A stretch of DNA of 24,611 nucleotides from Saccoglossus kowalevskii. Lineage: Eukaryota; Hemichordata; Enteropneusta; Harrimaniidae. Below the pieces are notes generated by a model. It saw only the letters and a program-made list of their open reading frames with translations, was not told the origin of the DNA and ran no database searches. Position numbers and translations under genes: made by a program. Shown here piece after piece: positions 9,701-20,204 of this stretch (positions are counted from its first letter, which is position 1; each line of letters opens with the position of its first letter). The stretch spans positions 150,512 to 175,122 of the forward strand of contig NW_003147775.1 in NCBI RefSeq assembly GCF_000003605.2, given 5' to 3'.

Positions 9701-12700
9701 GCGCAACTTTAAATGAACTGTAAAGACTGCGTTTAATCAAAAACTCTAAAAAATACAATCACATTACTGTTACATACGCAGAATTTGTAATTAAACTTGG
9801 CTTTTTTAATATGTCAAACTAAAACGGATGAACGCAGTCAGTAGTCTGTCAAAAATGACTGGTGTAATCATACGACATGAAAATAATAAAGTCTTTGATC
9901 TGTCAAACTATCTGAGAGATATATTGGACATCATCGTTGACCAATGTATCAATCGTGACGACAACTGCAGTGAAACATCAAGCTATAAAACCAATCCAAT
10001 ATATGAACCAGATAGATTAGTTATCACAAGCTATGGAGCAGAGAATTCACTCCGTCAATTTATCCGTAGTACTGTAGTTTAGAAACATGCCGCAAAGTAC
10101 GTAAACGCATTGGATACAAGTCACGTTGAGTGTTTCATCAATTCTTCAATTATATTTCATGGCAGGAAAATCGTGTTTCAGTTTAGGCACTACGAGATGC
10201 GAACAGATTTAGCGTTTTGTGTTACACTGAAACGAAAATATCGTCCGTCCAGCAGCGGCTGGAACATTTCAGAGAAAAATTACGTGGAACGTAATACAAC
10301 TGTCGACAAAATGCATGATGTAGGGTGATCAATGTAGTGTAATAAACGCGGTCCGTGAATGATTATTATAGAAACCCAAACGCGACATACATGCGATGGA
10401 TGGCACGGTAATTAAAACTTAATAACCGTGTCAAGCTATGAAATAAAATATAGTTTCATATTTCAAAGTGCAAACGGAATATTGCCAAAATAAAATGTTT
10501 GTCATCTTGTCGAAATCTAGGTCAAAAGGTCAACCCGCGTGAATATAATGATAACTACAATAAGGTAATGAAGTTAAGTAGTAATAAAGTTAAGTGACTT
10601 CTTAAGATTGAATCTTCTTTCCTCGTTGCGAACTTCGTTTATGGGTCACAGGTTTTAAGTATAAGCCGACTTTAGCTTCATGTTCATGTCCTACCATGGC
10701 ATACCTGAAAAAATTGTGTGTTTTTTTTAGCGGAGCTAATCGCATGCGATTGCGTGTTTATATTTTCATAGTCTGTTTATAATTAAAGGTGACCATACCC
10801 CGCATTTTGTTGAATGTTTCATTATTATATTACCAAAATCACATACAAAAACATTGATTGTTTTATTTGTTTATGCATAATTGTTTATTTGATGGCAGTC
10901 AGGTCACATTAGGTTGACACAGGTCACATTAGGTTGACACAGGTCACACTAGGTTGACACAGGTCAATACACACACCAGAATTGACGCATCACTCAGTCG
11001 AGTGGGTCATGAATATTTTAAGCATTTGATAGTTAAAGTAACACGTTTAGGGAGCACTTTGTCACGGAATGATTTTTAGACCGACTTTTCCTTGAATCAT
11101 GTCTGAGCAGCAGGTTACCTTTTCACTAAAAGACGTGGTTTTAAAATAAAGTTGAAGCTTTTCGGATTATAATAACTGCATCCATGACGTGTTTTATGTT
11201 GTTTTTTTTTCAATCAATGTTGAGTAATATTGTTGATGTATTTTCATAGCATGTTGACAGTCTACCCCCTAGGGTAAGAACTAATTTAGAATGCATTTAA
11301 CTGAATATGTCCGTGTTCGGGCAATGGGTATAAATAGCCGGAATACATATGTCAGCTTTGTTGCGAAAGATTGGTTTCACAAACCATTACAAGCGGGGAA
11401 CCTGGGAAAACCAATTAGTTTTTACGTGATCAGCATGTCTCAGTAAAGCACACCATGGGCGATATTTCGGTTATGCAATTTATTTCAGTCATTTCGTCGG
11501 AAATCGCGAATATAACCAGTTAACTATAAGACTTGTACATATGGGATAACGTTAGAGATTACGGATATGTAATGTCACATATGGTGAAGACAGAAGCCGC
11601 GATAATGCTATCTTGTAATGTTTGCTTTAGGGCTGTAGGGGTTTAAGCATACGTTTAGCACAGATCCAAAGTTTGCATTCGCTTGATGGAATGATACATA
11701 GCTTACAACATTGTACGTGTTTGTAATTTGGATGCGACTTCCACGCTTTAAATATAAGACTGTGATTGTGATCACATATAGGCGAATACAGTCGCAACTT
11801 TAGACAGGGATATGTTAAACAAATTACATATATTTTAAATCAGTTTCTAGAATACACTAATGGCATGATAATTACCGTGCGTTATATATGGCATATATTG
11901 AAAACTAGGGAATGCATGTACATGTATTCATCGTTTTCATATATGAGTGTTTTTGTTATGATCAAAAGTTACGTATGTGCGTTCTACGTCACATTATCAC
12001 CTTCTGTTACGATAACTCATTGCAGCCTGTCACATTGTAATCAACGGTCACAATGAATACCAATTTATGACTTATTCAAATTAACGCCACATTCTCTTGG
12101 CAAATATCTGATATGAATAATTTAAGTTAATTTTGGATTATCTTTCTTTTCTTTCTTTAAATATTGAACAACTATGCACAAGTGAATATGTGTCATGTGA
12201 CCTTTTGATAAGGCCATATATCAGGTATATTGTTATAAACAAAGTCTATTATATATAGGTTTAACTCAATTGGATGGTGAACGTGATTAATTTGTTTGTA
12301 AGCATATAAATTACCCGTGAGTAAACTGGCTCCATTAAACAATATCCTTTGAGATATTCGACCAGTTGCAGAACATGCAGTCGTCGTGGCTGGTTCGCGA
12401 TTTTAGTCTTTACGAGAATCTTAGCAGACGCGACGCCACCATTATTCCAGATTCTAAAAAAATATCACAGATGTTGTTTCGTTTATTCCAAAAGCCCCCC
12501 CCCCCCCGCTAAACACGATTCACCAATTATCCAGATGTCTGCACTGCTTCAAATAGAATCGGTTTTCACACCATAAACAGGCATTTAGGCTGTACATTCA
12601 GTGATGCATGATGCACAAGTGTTTTAGAGACGCATCGCATGCATATTAAAACGTAAAATCAAACAGTGTTCACAGTGAGGCCCTTTGCTTCACTGATAAT

Positions 12701-15700
12701 AAGTAATGGTCGGAGAGAAGAAACAATGCTTCACATTAAATATATAAAAGTTCTACTGAAAACAAAATAAAAGAAGAAAACCGCTCTCCTTTCTACGAAT
12801 AATACGCTCGTGAATTCGAGGACATTCAGATGTAATTAGAACATACATTGTTATGTTATTTACAATTTTGCAGTGTGTACTTGAGAAAAAGTACATCTAC
12901 TGCAAATGATTAATTTGTTTTGATCAAAGAGGTACACAGACAAAAAATAGATCATTACACTTCGCAACGCAGGCGGTATTGCCACTCAAGGTATCTGCGT
13001 ATTTAAGGTCTCATATTCACTTTTCTATCCCGGCATTCACCCTAGACAATCGAATCGTCTGAGTGCGTTACCATTGAACGTTGTATTTTCAACAAAGACA
13101 TCTCGCCGCAGTTTTAGCGGCGGATCTTTGCTGAAAACAGGCGAAATATTGTGAGTCGGGTATTTATTTATTTTTTGTCAATATAGATAACAATAAGCGA
13201 CGTTTCAACAAAGTTGCTAGTACTAGTTAGGTTGCAGAAATGAAATTATATCTCAGGGTCTCGCTCTGTGAGTTGGTGTTGTTTGACCCAGGGTAAAGAA
13301 AAAAACATATGCCACATGACCAAGTTTTAACATCGTGTGATATTGCCCTTGCTCAAACAATATGGTAATAAACACTACTTCCTAGATATGGCACATATTA
13401 ATATACAGCACGCGTGACGTGTGGCGTACGTAACACCTGACTCTTATTCGTCTCTTCCACGTGTACTCACCAGAGAGACGATAAATATGACAACGTTCAT
13501 GGTTCAATCGCTATGCATATATAAGCATATAATAATAATAAACATTTTGAGATGCCAATTGTTTCCGCTAAACTCATAAATTACGCACATAGCCGTAAAT
13601 CTAGATTGAATACAAACAATACAAACATGACATTTTACTGAGCTGCTTTTGCAATGTTCTCCACATGCGTATATTTCACTAGTCACACCAGTGAGAGAAA
13701 CGTGATATAAGACACGATCACCATAGAAACACGCTCATCACTTGGTTTATCGTTTAGAAACTCTTTCAGTAAAGTAAAAACACTAATATCTGAAAAAGAT
13801 TGAACAAACGGGGACGTAGTCATATTTGCCATGCTCTAGCCGCGCGAGTGAATAATCTAATTTCAAAATTTATAAGTGGAAGAATTGAAAACCAACTTTA
13901 TAGGCACTTAAATTGCATCTACATTCTATATACTTAGCGACGACTGTGTACAAAATTGACTTATTTGAAATATTCCCAGCCATTATTACATTAGCGCGAC
14001 TAACTATACCCGTTACAAATTGCCTGAGACGATCGTCAGGAGGGAAACACAGACATGTCAACCTATATTACTATTTTTAAAATATGGATTGAGATTGACA
14101 ATTTGTCATTTCCCCAATGAATTCATATAAACGTGTCAACTGAAATAACATAATAACAACCAAGTATCGTATATAACCCAGCGCAGGCTTTCGATTAAAA
14201 TGTAATTGCGTTTTACAAGGTTGCAAATAAGTTAGAATTATGTTATTGAATCGTGGTCATAATTTGTGAGGTCATTACCTAAAGGATATAAGGCGGAGAT
14301 TGACATCATATAATTATGCACGTTACAGGTATAGTCGGGTTATGTGTTATTTTTTCAGGATCGAGTGCAGTATACATCGCTTTCACGTTTTCCACATTTA
14401 AAATAGTATTATTAATTGAAAACTGAAGCATTTGTTAATGGTGGCATTTTGACTTTATCTGTATGTTTTATTTGGCGGTTGTTTGGGAATTCAACAGTAT
14501 ATTGCATTGTTATCCAGCAACGACTTCGCCTTTAAAAGACAAATAACCGAAAATGACGGAAATTGTATTACACCTGGCGACGTTTGTTGTTTGTTTGCTA
14601 AATCTGCGTACAATGGTTGAAATGAATATATACAGCATCATAGTGCACAAGTTGACAGAACGGCAATATAAAACAAATAACTTCATAAACTTGCATGTAT
14701 CAGATGAATATTCTCTAGAGATTTCTTCGAAAGCAGGGGAAATACGATAACAATATATCTAATATAATGCGCATTAATATAGATAATGATAAGATTAATA
14801 CTACTCATACTAAAATAAGTAAGTAAATACCTTATATGGCACCATATCAACTAAGGCATATTTATTTCGAGCCACAAACAAATAACTACGCCATGAGCAA
14901 AATATTACTCTCATACGCTTTGCTGCGATATTTATAAAAGGCATTTACAACAAGCCAATGTGCACAACCTTGTGATCAATGACTGGTTGTGTGTATATCG
15001 TGTTGAGACTGACTGCGTAAACCATTAACCTAGCATAAATCACAAATTTGAAAATGTTATAACCCAGACGCCGATCGAATTGACGAGCTAGACAAGTTGA
15101 TAGCTAGACATGGACTAATGAATCATTCGAAACAAGCTGTAAAACAAGAAGTGAGATAGACGAACAAATCCTTCAAACCATGCTTCACATAAACGACTTG
15201 ATTAAAGGTTTTATAATTAGCATTTTGTCAGAAATATATCAGGCAATGAAACGACACATTTCATTAATGTAAAATCTAGTTTTATCACGAGTCCCCGATC
15301 CGAAAAGAGATGATCAATATGCCAGGCCGTGTCAAAGATATGCTCATAAACTAAACTGTCGATGATTACTAGAGAACGACAAGTATTCACATATAAATGA
15401 TGTATTGTCACCTTTAGACACTGTCGGCGTGTAGAAAATTGAGCACACTGTGAGGAATAATCATAAAGGTATAACAGTATATACGTATATAGCTTACTTA
15501 AAATATGCTTATTATCAGTCGCCAGTGTTTCTTTGTATGAAAGAACAGTCATTTTATCTTAGGTTGATTATGCATACGTCGCCATTGCTTGTTTTATATG
15601 TTGATAACACTGTACACATGGTGTCAATGTTTTGCAACGCAAAGCAGCGTAACGTTACAGGATTATCAGACTGAAGCCGGCAACATATTTCCACTATACA

Positions 15701-18700
15701 CGGTGTCACATTTACTTTCAGTACAGATTCGTCACAGAGAAATGTATTTCAAGCGTGCATTCAAGACAGTACATGTACTGGAAATAATAGACGAGGAAAT
15801 TGTTTCCACTTTTGTGACGCATTTGTTTTCGAGGAGCAGCATCAATAAGACGCAGAAATTACATAGAGCTGTTTAACCCATTTTGTTAGTGATAACACAA
15901 TGCTTCATCGTTTAACACAGATCTAAACAAATCGTAGTTTCAGTAATTGCTTAGATTATTGACGTATATAATACCTGTACAATTCAATGAATTTATATTT
16001 ACCATTGTTAATATTATATGTGATTCAAATTATTGAGCGCTTATCAAAAACAATGATTTTTTTTCAAAATGACATATAATATTATAAGTATTATATACTA
16101 TTATATAAAATATTATAACTATTATCTCGGTTGTCTCTGTGTTCTCATCACTACATGTATAATAAATAAATGGATTTCATCTTCTTCTATGTATTCACAA
16201 GGTATTAGATAGGTTCAACTAATTGGGGTTGAAGTTATTTGAAGACATCTATGCAGTGCTACGTGCGTTTGTCGTAATTAGAGTCAGTGCGATAGAATTA
16301 TATGTGTAGAAAGCATATCAGTATTCGTAGCTTGATATCGCTTGGTTTCACCAAATATATTATCTGAAAAAGCACGTATAAATAATATATACAATGTAAA
16401 AACCTAAAATACAGGTAACACAAGGTGACTGTATATTTCTCAGATCCATCATTGAAATAGGTTTATAAAATAAATGGCGTAAAAAGTGATGTCCATGTTC
16501 TGGGTCACGTTTCGTTTAACGGTTCGTGTACTTTTAATTTACTTATTTGTTTAATGAATTTCCAGTCAAAGTAATCAAGATAGTACACACGATCCATAAT
16601 AACACATGCTGATCAAAACACTTGTATGGCGTGCTTGGAAAATGTCATACTATAATTTACGACATAAGGTTGAGCCATATAACAACACTAGAAATGCTCA
16701 AAAAATAAAACAACACGACACCCAATGTGAAAAAAACACGGTAATATGAACAACAACAACAACAAATATGTGATTATGTCTGCGTTTTGGAATTCAATGC
16801 TTTGTCACAGAATAATAGCCCATCAAAAATTCCAATTATTGGTGAACTACTGGAGTAGATAACACTACTCTATAAATGTTTAAAAAGCATATTTACATTA
16901 ACCCTTATTGTTTCCCAAATTTGGAAATCGAAGGTTCAGTTATTTTGACAAGATCCGTCATTAGCCTGTCACGCAATGCTTATGTAAACAAATGACTACC
17001 TTGTATGTTTAATTGGGTTCTCAATAACAGACGAGTCCCGACTCTGGATACTACTCATCTAAACATATTCTAACTGAGTGTTAGACAAAATTTGAACTGT
17101 AAATACATTTAAAAGATTTAGAGGTGATTACACAAAATATCTTCTTGATGTTGATTTACGAGTCATCTGTGCAATGTGGTGATTCACACGACACGTTGGT
17201 GTGTGCGCTGTTGACCAGAATTTCATAAAAGATTATAACGTCGATAAGGGAAAACGTGATAGTGGTACTTTTATTGTTGTAATAAAGAAATCTCATCAAC
17301 TGTATTACTGATTACTTTTTATTAACATTTGTTATTACCGCTCGACGGGAATAGCAAATTTTAAATAATGTGTATGTTTTGTAATACCTGCATGGTCAAT
17401 GACATGACTGAATAAATACCGCAGCAAATTATATTTGGGTTGCGGGGTACACCATGCGATAAACAAATAACGATGTTGTAATGGTTCAAAGCATAACAAT
17501 TCCATGAACAACATTTAACACTAACACGTTATCACACTATACGTAGAGATAAAAAAACACTCAGATAGCATCACGAAATGACATTTTAATAGATTTGAAC
17601 ATGTGAGACTAGAATATCTTTATTGTTAGAACTATGTGGTTCTGTTTTATATATGCACAGCATATGTTTTAATTTAGTATTTTTTATTTTTTCGCTCGGT
17701 TTTTTAGTTCGATCGAAAAAAGCTACACCTTCCAGTAGACACATACAGACATGTGAACGGGTACAATACACATGTCTATAATAATATAACCACTGGGATA
17801 ACAATAACACAGCTCAAACAGAGTGTCACATGTAACACATTAAACATAAGTGTATTTAAAAAAACATGGAGAGGTTTGGATAAGCTTGATGTGCTGCCGG
17901 TCTTATAATCAATATGCTTTTATAACAGTCGATAAGAATCGTTTAAAGACATCACGATCTAACGATTTAACGTTAATGGCTAAAACAAACCTTATGTTGT
18001 TTTTTCTTCTTCAAAGAGTACCGCTGAGTGGAACGGGCAATATAATTACTCACATCCGGGCTTGTCTCATTTAATTGTGTTAAGGAAAGGAAGCCGTTAT
18101 CAATGAACAAATTTACACCCGTAATTACGTACATTCAAAGGGTAGTACGTAATAGCTTTCAATTGGTTATGGTTGTGTAAAGATTACGTCAATCTAATGT
18201 CTAGATGTGACTTGTTGCTTTTCCGTACATAGTGACTCACTGTGATTATATCTGACATGGTATGTACTTATGACGTGTGTTCATACTCTGTTGTTGGGAG
18301 GAATATATATGATCTTACTAATATGTGAAGGTTTTAATAAAAATGGTAGAAATCCAATCTAAGTTCAACAATTACGATCGTCTTAATGGTATTGAATTTC
18401 ATGCCTTTCATTTGAATATTTTTCACAGTCGAATTGGCATGGGAATATACACTGCTGAATAAATTCTGATTACATACTAAACAGTAGAAAAAGAAAGTAG
18501 GCAGAGAATATTTAACCACGAGTATTGAATCCAAATACCTCGTTGCTATAATTGTATACAGCGTTACATGTATACGCAATGCAACATGAAATAAACACGG
18601 AATCGAAATTAAAATGCATCGTAAAGATCAGTTGTATAATAAAATAGAATGTTTGGAATTCGAAAACCAAAATCCTAAATAATTCTTTTTACACGACCAC

Positions 18701-19324
18701 GCCTGACTCAAAAACGCAATTTCTTCACTGACGTGACAATACAATTGTGCCTTGGTTATTCCATAATTATCATACATACAAATATAAATAATGATATGTT
18801 TCAATGTATCTGTTTAGAAAACAAGTTGGACCTATCGACAATGCTAGTTTAGAACATGAACAATAAAGCAATTTTCTAAAACGACGGTTAGAAAATAGTA
18901 ATAATAATAATAATAATTAATCCATGATATATACCTTGCGATAGAAATGCAGATTCCTCATCGCAAAAGAGCGATCTGTGGTAAGCATAGCGCACAAGAA
19001 GGCAGATATAACAGCAAAGTTTCTCCATAAATGTTGGAAGCCACACATCGTGGGAGACTTGTTAGTCACAGGGAAATATATGATGATATAGACGAGAATG
19101 ACAGATAGTAGAAGGGCTGTCAATTGAACAGTAGTCATAGCGAGGAAGAGAATGCGTGGTATCTTGCTTCGAGAACGTCCGAATTTACGCAGAACGACTA
19201 TTGCTACAGAATTGCCGAGTGTCCCTGCGATATGAACCACTGTTACGAGAAACTGTTCTCCGCGGCTTTGACCAGATGTCGGTGCTGTACAGTTTGTGTC
19301 GTTCATCAGCGTATCGTTGTACAT
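684..19324 (-). CDS. Class A G-protein-coupled receptor, weakly prostanoid-receptor-like; four-exon gene, join(684..760, 885..1086, 5012..5662, 18935..19324)
   Basis: This is a predicted seven-helix plasma-membrane receptor of about 439 residues coupled to G proteins; the ligand is unknown. The four exons sum to 1,320 bp including the stop, and every junction is GT-AG with matching phase (0, 0, 1). Visible features are sequons N3, N8 and N11; TM1 about 25-45 with GN (N38); TM2 about 58-84; C94 before TM3, the likely partner of C171; D117-R118-S119 at the DRY site; TM4 about 140-157; TM5 about 185-206; a cytoplasmic loop of about 110 residues rich in S, T and N; E325 and FFWTP (W343, P345) in TM6; TM7 about 361-382 ending TPYII; then YRKRYRR as helix 8. 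TM3-TM4 (FYRK..., P-x-x-G-x-G) and the intron near the end of TM6 recall prostanoid receptors, but their ECL2 GTWC motif and TM7 arginine at 7.40 are not seen. An orphan invertebrate receptor is the main alternative. GPCR identity is near certain; the subfamily is weak. Confidence 0.9.
885..1086 (-). CDS. GPCR exon 3: end of TM6, third extracellular loop, TM7, helix 8
   Basis: This exon encodes residues 348-414 plus the first base of codon 415. The acceptor is a T-rich run followed by AATTATCAG, ending at 1087. The donor is GGAAG|GTGAGTAT with its G at 884, phase 1. TM7 ends in T378-P379-Y380-I381-I382, where NPxxY is expected. Tyr389 falls exactly at the helix-8 aromatic position, followed by basic residues. 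C402 and C404 could be palmitoylated. If the donor were not used, translation would continue nine residues (ending MFMNEE) to a TAG at 856-858. That gives a 423-residue alternative form. Confidence 0.87.
1087..5011 (-). other. GPCR intron 2 (3,925 bp)
   Basis: The intron has a GTAAGT donor at 5011 and an AATTATCAG acceptor at 1088-1087. It interrupts TM6 two residues after P345. Inside there is a poly-T block (4261-4295) and a perfect 8-bp CRE palindrome at 3722-3729. The small ORFs (2641-2823, 3318-3509, 3648-3830) show no recognisable domain. I see no other gene in it. Confidence 0.85.
4261..4295. repeat. Interrupted poly-T tract
   Basis: Runs of 8, 19 and 5 T are split by a G and a GG. 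It lies in intron 2 of the receptor gene. No retroposon body or target-site duplication is visible beside it. Confidence 0.9.
5012..5662 (-). CDS. GPCR exon 2: TM4, TM5, long third cytoplasmic loop, most of TM6
   Basis: This exon encodes residues 131-347. The acceptor is excellent: a pyrimidine-rich run ending CTTTGCAG before 5662. The donor is CTG|GTAAGTGAG with its G at 5011. Both junctions are phase 0. TM4 (about 140-157) ends in a PYFGVG turn. ECL2 has C171, expected to bond C94. TM5 spans about 185-206. The third loop, about residues 213-324, is unusually long and low in complexity, dominated by Thr, Ser and Asn with many possible phosphorylation sites. TM6 carries W343-T-P345, and Glu325 lies exactly 20 residues before P345 (position 6.30), where it could form the ionic lock with R118. 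No helix-breaking stop or frameshift is present. Confidence 0.92.
5782..5797 (+). repeat. 16-bp direct repeat, copy 1
   Basis: catcatataagaaaca occurs here and again at 6004-6019, bracketing the left arm of the inverted repeat. Its last seven bases are also the first seven of the arm. Confidence 0.85.
5791..6004 (+). repeat. Long inverted repeat, left arm
   Basis: This 214-bp arm is the reverse complement of 6310-6509. By eye the arms differ at one base (near 5808) and by a 14-bp tandem duplication of atctcaggttatgc (about 5854-5881) present only here. That duplication accounts exactly for the 214 versus 200 bp lengths. The arm ends 128 bp from the exon 2 acceptor. Confidence 0.95.
6004..6019 (+). 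repeat. 16-bp direct repeat, copy 2
   Basis: This is an identical copy of 5782-5797, immediately inside the left arm. It may mark the junction formed when the left arm was copied in; no equivalent pair brackets the right arm. Confidence 0.85.
6310..6509 (-). repeat. Long inverted repeat, right arm
   Basis: This 200-bp arm pairs with 5791-6004 across a 305-bp spacer (6005-6309). In the receptor pre-mRNA this would be a roughly 200-bp stem with few defects. No transposase ORF lies between the arms and no clear target-site duplication lies outside them, so calling it a foldback or MITE-like element is only a possibility. Confidence 0.95.
6909..7481. repeat. 39-bp minisatellite of two interleaved unit types
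   Basis: Fourteen units run from 6925 to 7471, with partial units at both ends. Type A has cggtaccaagg and type B has ctgtatcatgg; they differ at about nine of 39 positions. The order is A2 B4 A5 B3. The last A unit before each B block (U2 and U11) shares a private ttg variant, and U7 is a B/A mosaic. U14 has one extra base. The period is divisible by three, which keeps a plus-strand frame open for 202 codons; the frame starts at GTG and has no ATG at its head, so I regard it as noncoding. Confidence 0.95.
8977..9178 (+). repeat. Diverged duplicated element, copy 1
   Basis: This copy shares ordered blocks with 9288-9491: gggacatatct, agcttgagtgtg, gccaggaacggcttttt and cactctag. The blocks are offset by about 311-321 bp. 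Identity is clearly partial, so the duplication is old. No protein frame or tRNA-like promoter boxes are seen. Confidence 0.75.
9288..9491 (+). repeat. Diverged duplicated element, copy 2
   Basis: This is the second copy of the element at 8977-9178, with the same block order and small insertions. A G-rich run follows the last shared block region. The spacing suggests a two-unit tandem of about 311 bp, or two insertions of one family. Confidence 0.75.
9492..10518. other. CpG-richer stretch with one weak ORF, in intron 1
   Basis: 9540-9720 has visibly more CG dinucleotides than its surroundings. It is followed by an 84-codon plus-strand ORF (9828-10082) and, after one TAG, 81 more open codons in the same frame to 10328. 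AATAAA lies at about 10341. No domain is recognised and open runs of this size are expected by chance here, so no gene is called. Confidence 0.3.
10519..10532 (+). promoter_or_regulatory. Perfect DR2 nuclear-receptor element
   Basis: Two exact AGGTCA half-sites in direct orientation are separated by AA. DR2 is an established binding arrangement for RXR heterodimers such as RAR/RXR. The match is seen in sequence; function in this intron is inferred. Confidence 0.4.
10901..10966 (+). repeat. 20-bp tandem array carrying four AGGTCA half-sites
   Basis: There are three full units and a partial fourth, starting at 10901, 10921, 10941 and 10961. They are identical except t to c at 10949. Each begins AGGTCA, and a near half-site AGGTTG starts ten bases later, giving a ladder of imperfect DR4 spacings. 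The array is 369 bp from the perfect DR2 site. Confidence 0.9.
12495..12507. repeat. Poly-C run of 13
   Basis: Thirteen consecutive C lie in intron 1. It is a mutable homopolymer and may be a length error in the assembly. Confidence 0.9.
13086..13137. other. Compact imperfect hairpin, about 52 nt
   Basis: TTTTCA pairs with TGAAAA, CAAAGA with TCTTTG, and CGCCGC with GCGGCG, around a seven-base loop (AGTTTTA). Between the stem blocks there is one mismatch and a small asymmetric bulge. It is far more GC-rich at its tip than the surrounding intron. It could be a structured RNA, a small-RNA precursor or a decayed element end; nothing identifies which. Confidence 0.5.
18898..18916. repeat. (TAA)n microsatellite just inside intron 1
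   Basis: About six TAA units begin 18 bp past the exon 1 donor. On the receptor strand it is (ATT)n. Confidence 0.9.
18935..19324 (-). CDS. GPCR exon 1: N-terminus to start of second cytoplasmic loop
   Basis: This exon encodes residues 1-130. The ATG at 19322-19324 is the first in frame, because an in-frame TAA lies 18 bp upstream (19340-19342) and an A sits at -3. The extracellular N-terminus is short, about 24 residues, has no signal peptide and carries three closely spaced NxT sequons, as usual for class A receptors. TM1 contains the GNS triplet (N38 at 1.50). TM2 follows, then C94, TM3 and the D-R-S triplet at 117-119. The exon ends after Lys130 at AAG|GTATAT (donor G at 18934), phase 0. 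Reading on past this donor adds only five codons before a stop. C94 is 24 rather than the usual 25 residues before the DRS arginine, so a one-residue gap in TM3 must be assumed. Confidence 0.9.
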
Positions 19325-20204
19325 CTTTTCCGTATCTTGTTACAGAACAAATTCCCAGGTATGCACTTTTTGTTGGTACCAATTCCTGATGGAATCACAA
19401 TTTCACAATTGATAATTCATCGTCATAAACTGTTACGTACAAGACATGTCCGCCTATTTGAAACCAAAGCAAACACTGAACAAAACACGCGTTCACTTGA
19501 TATGTATCACATTTTAGTAATCGTACGCATGCGCTAATCTAGTGGGATTACGACCTCTTAGTTGAAACAGATAATAAGGCAGACAGTGATTTAGAGGACA
19601 CAGTTGCTTGGTAACCATGACAACTGATGCTGAAGAGCGAGCATTGTGTTGGTACTCAAATGATGGTAGTCATCAACAGTTTGCGACGAAGGGAGAATAT
19701 TTGGCATATGCGACGAACGTAAAGAGAAATGTCCTAGCTTCAACACCAAAATAGTCACAGTTTACGCAAGTCAAGCGTTCACACTCATCATCATAACGCA
19801 TTCTCTAATAGCACACTAATGGTTTTTATCTGCCATAGGCAATAATGAAAGATCGCAATTGAAAAGGCCATCGTTCTTATTTTGACGCTTTTATATATCT
19901 TCGATTCTTCGTTAAATGAGATTCACGTTCTGGGTTAACATATGAGATACATTAAGCCTCCTACTTTATAGGCGCTACCAGGTAGAACTAGGTAACTTAT
20001 TGTATAAAAATAGCAGAGAATGACGACAAATATAAACCCTTCGGGACGCGAGTCGATACAGTTTAAAATTGATCATGATGGACCGTCATTAAAAACAATG
20101 TCTAAGTATGAAATAAATATTGCAGACAGCCTTATATTGAAGTCACTGATATGGAAGCGTCTTACACAGCCACTATATTATATGTAATATTAAATCATTC
20201 ATTT
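19325..20204 (-). promoter_or_regulatory. Upstream region and presumed promoter of the GPCR gene
   Basis: No other gene is seen here. On the receptor strand it would hold the 5' UTR and proximal promoter, but no convincing TATA box was found. It has a GCGCATGCG core at about 19525-19534, matching the NRF1 consensus at about 10 of 12 positions, and the X-box listed separately. A 137-codon plus-strand ORF at 19124-19537 is the shadow of exon 1. Confidence 0.35.
19603..19615 (+). promoter_or_regulatory. RFX-type X-box
   Basis: GTTGCTTGGTAAC fits the X-box consensus RYYNYY-N(1-3)-RRNRAC at every position. It lies 279 bp before the receptor ATG. X-boxes are bound by RFX factors, which in animals drive ciliary and ciliated sensory-cell genes. 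The motif match is direct; a role here is inference. Confidence 0.35.

Larger units (their letters stand above)
5663..18934 (-). other. GPCR intron 1 (13,272 bp)
   Basis: The intron has a GTATAT donor at 18934 and a pyrimidine-rich CTTTGCAG acceptor ending at 5663, phase 0, between Lys130 and His131 in the second cytoplasmic loop. Repeats and candidate elements inside are listed separately. The stretches 6510-6908, 7482-8975, 10967-13085 and 13138-18897 hold only scattered short ORFs and simple AT-rich sequence, with nothing I can assign. Confidence 0.88.

Noticed and set aside
15767-15780. 14-bp perfect palindrome cagtacatgtactg
   Set aside because: It is isolated and has no partner sites or known factor; short palindromes of this kind arise by chance.
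15217-15876. Minus ORF of 111 codons and overlapping plus ORFs of 74 and 95 codons
   Set aside because: They conflict with each other, have no domain, no fitting splice signals linked to another exon, and are chance-length.
19124-19537. Plus-strand ORFs over receptor exon 1, and a 65-codon minus-strand ORF at 19185-19382
   Set aside because: They are shadows of exon 1, whose frame has clear GPCR helices, sequons and a consensus donor.
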